A stretch of DNA of 12,167 nt from Clostridiales bacterium. GTDB taxonomy: Bacteria; Bacillota; Clostridia; Lachnospirales; Cellulosilyticaceae. Shown in pieces: positions 12,118 through 12,167 of the stretch. A program made the translations under genes and the position numbers. The stretch spans positions 1 to 12,167 of the forward strand of contig DYCF01000072.1 of NCBI GenBank assembly GCA_019418225.1. The letters run 5' to 3'. Position 1 is the first letter of the stretch, and each line of letters begins with the position of its first letter. Under the pieces are notes generated by a model that was not told the DNA's origin, did no database searches, and saw only the letters and a list, made by a program, of their open reading frames with translations.

Positions 12118-12167
12118 CAGATTGTTGACAAATGAATTTTCCCAAAATAAACTCACAAATTAAGTGA
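12117..12167 (+). repeat. 51-bp inverted terminal repeat, right copy
   Basis: The perfect reverse complement of 3-53 with no mismatch. It runs from the base of the CAP gene terminator to the last base of the window, so its full extent is unseen. Relative to the neighbouring gene it has the same arrangement as the left copy: gene, terminator stem, repeat. Confidence 0.85.

Noticed and set aside
1..12167. The whole window as one 12-kb composite transposon bounded by its terminal repeats
   Set aside because: No transposase, recombinase or integrase lies inside, the genes look like ordinary chromosomal ones, and each repeat abuts its own terminator, which better fits two separate element ends.

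Overview
This is a low-GC, AT-rich bacterial window of about 12.2 kb from a Clostridia-type Firmicute. Gram-positive Shine-Dalgarno sites, a Bacillus/Clostridium-type LexA box, TTGACA/TATAAT promoters and hairpin terminators all point that way. The secreted family-9 pectate lyase beside a GH27-like alpha-galactosidase suggests a plant-fibre degrader. A Cellulosilyticum-like member of the Lachnospirales is my best guess, but this is inference. I see no rRNA, tRNA, CRISPR array or transposase.

Layout: GH27-like alpha-galactosidase (-); secreted PL9 pectate lyase (+); CoA-disulfide reductase/NADH oxidase-type flavoprotein (+); small lipoprotein of unknown function (-); CPA1-type K+/H+ antiporter with two RCK_C domains (+); DNA polymerase IV, dinB (-); a LicT/BglG-family antiterminator lacking most of its RNA-binding domain (+); and a secreted CAP/YkwD-domain protein (+). 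Every gene looks monocistronic, with its own leader and usually its own hairpin terminator. The genes do not form one pathway; the two carbohydrate enzymes and the (damaged) sugar-type regulator share only a broad plant-polysaccharide theme.

The most striking content is non-coding. Seven copies of a roughly 115-bp element occupy almost every large intergenic gap (3829-3938, 4059-4173, 6425-6539, 6538-6652, 9549-9697, 9703-9816, 9970-10085). Each copy begins TATAGA, ends TCTATA (one has TTTATA), and holds two hairpins whose arms co-vary between copies. Two adjacent copies share a single TA, as expected for a MITE that duplicates a TA target. Copies sit between promoters and genes (dinB, the antiterminator) and between a stop codon and its terminator (pectate lyase), so they look like insertions that lengthened existing transcription units.

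The window is also bounded by a perfect 51-bp inverted repeat (3-53 and 12117-12167). At both ends it starts exactly at the base of a terminator stem, in the place where the T-tract should be. This looks like two copies of the end of one terminator-targeting mobile element, and may explain why the sequence stops there.

Visible regulation: a LexA box lies inside a consensus promoter for dinB, about 300 nt from the start codon because two elements intervene. A triple TGTTAC-type direct repeat with 11-bp period resembles a WalR box and precedes the CAP-domain gene.
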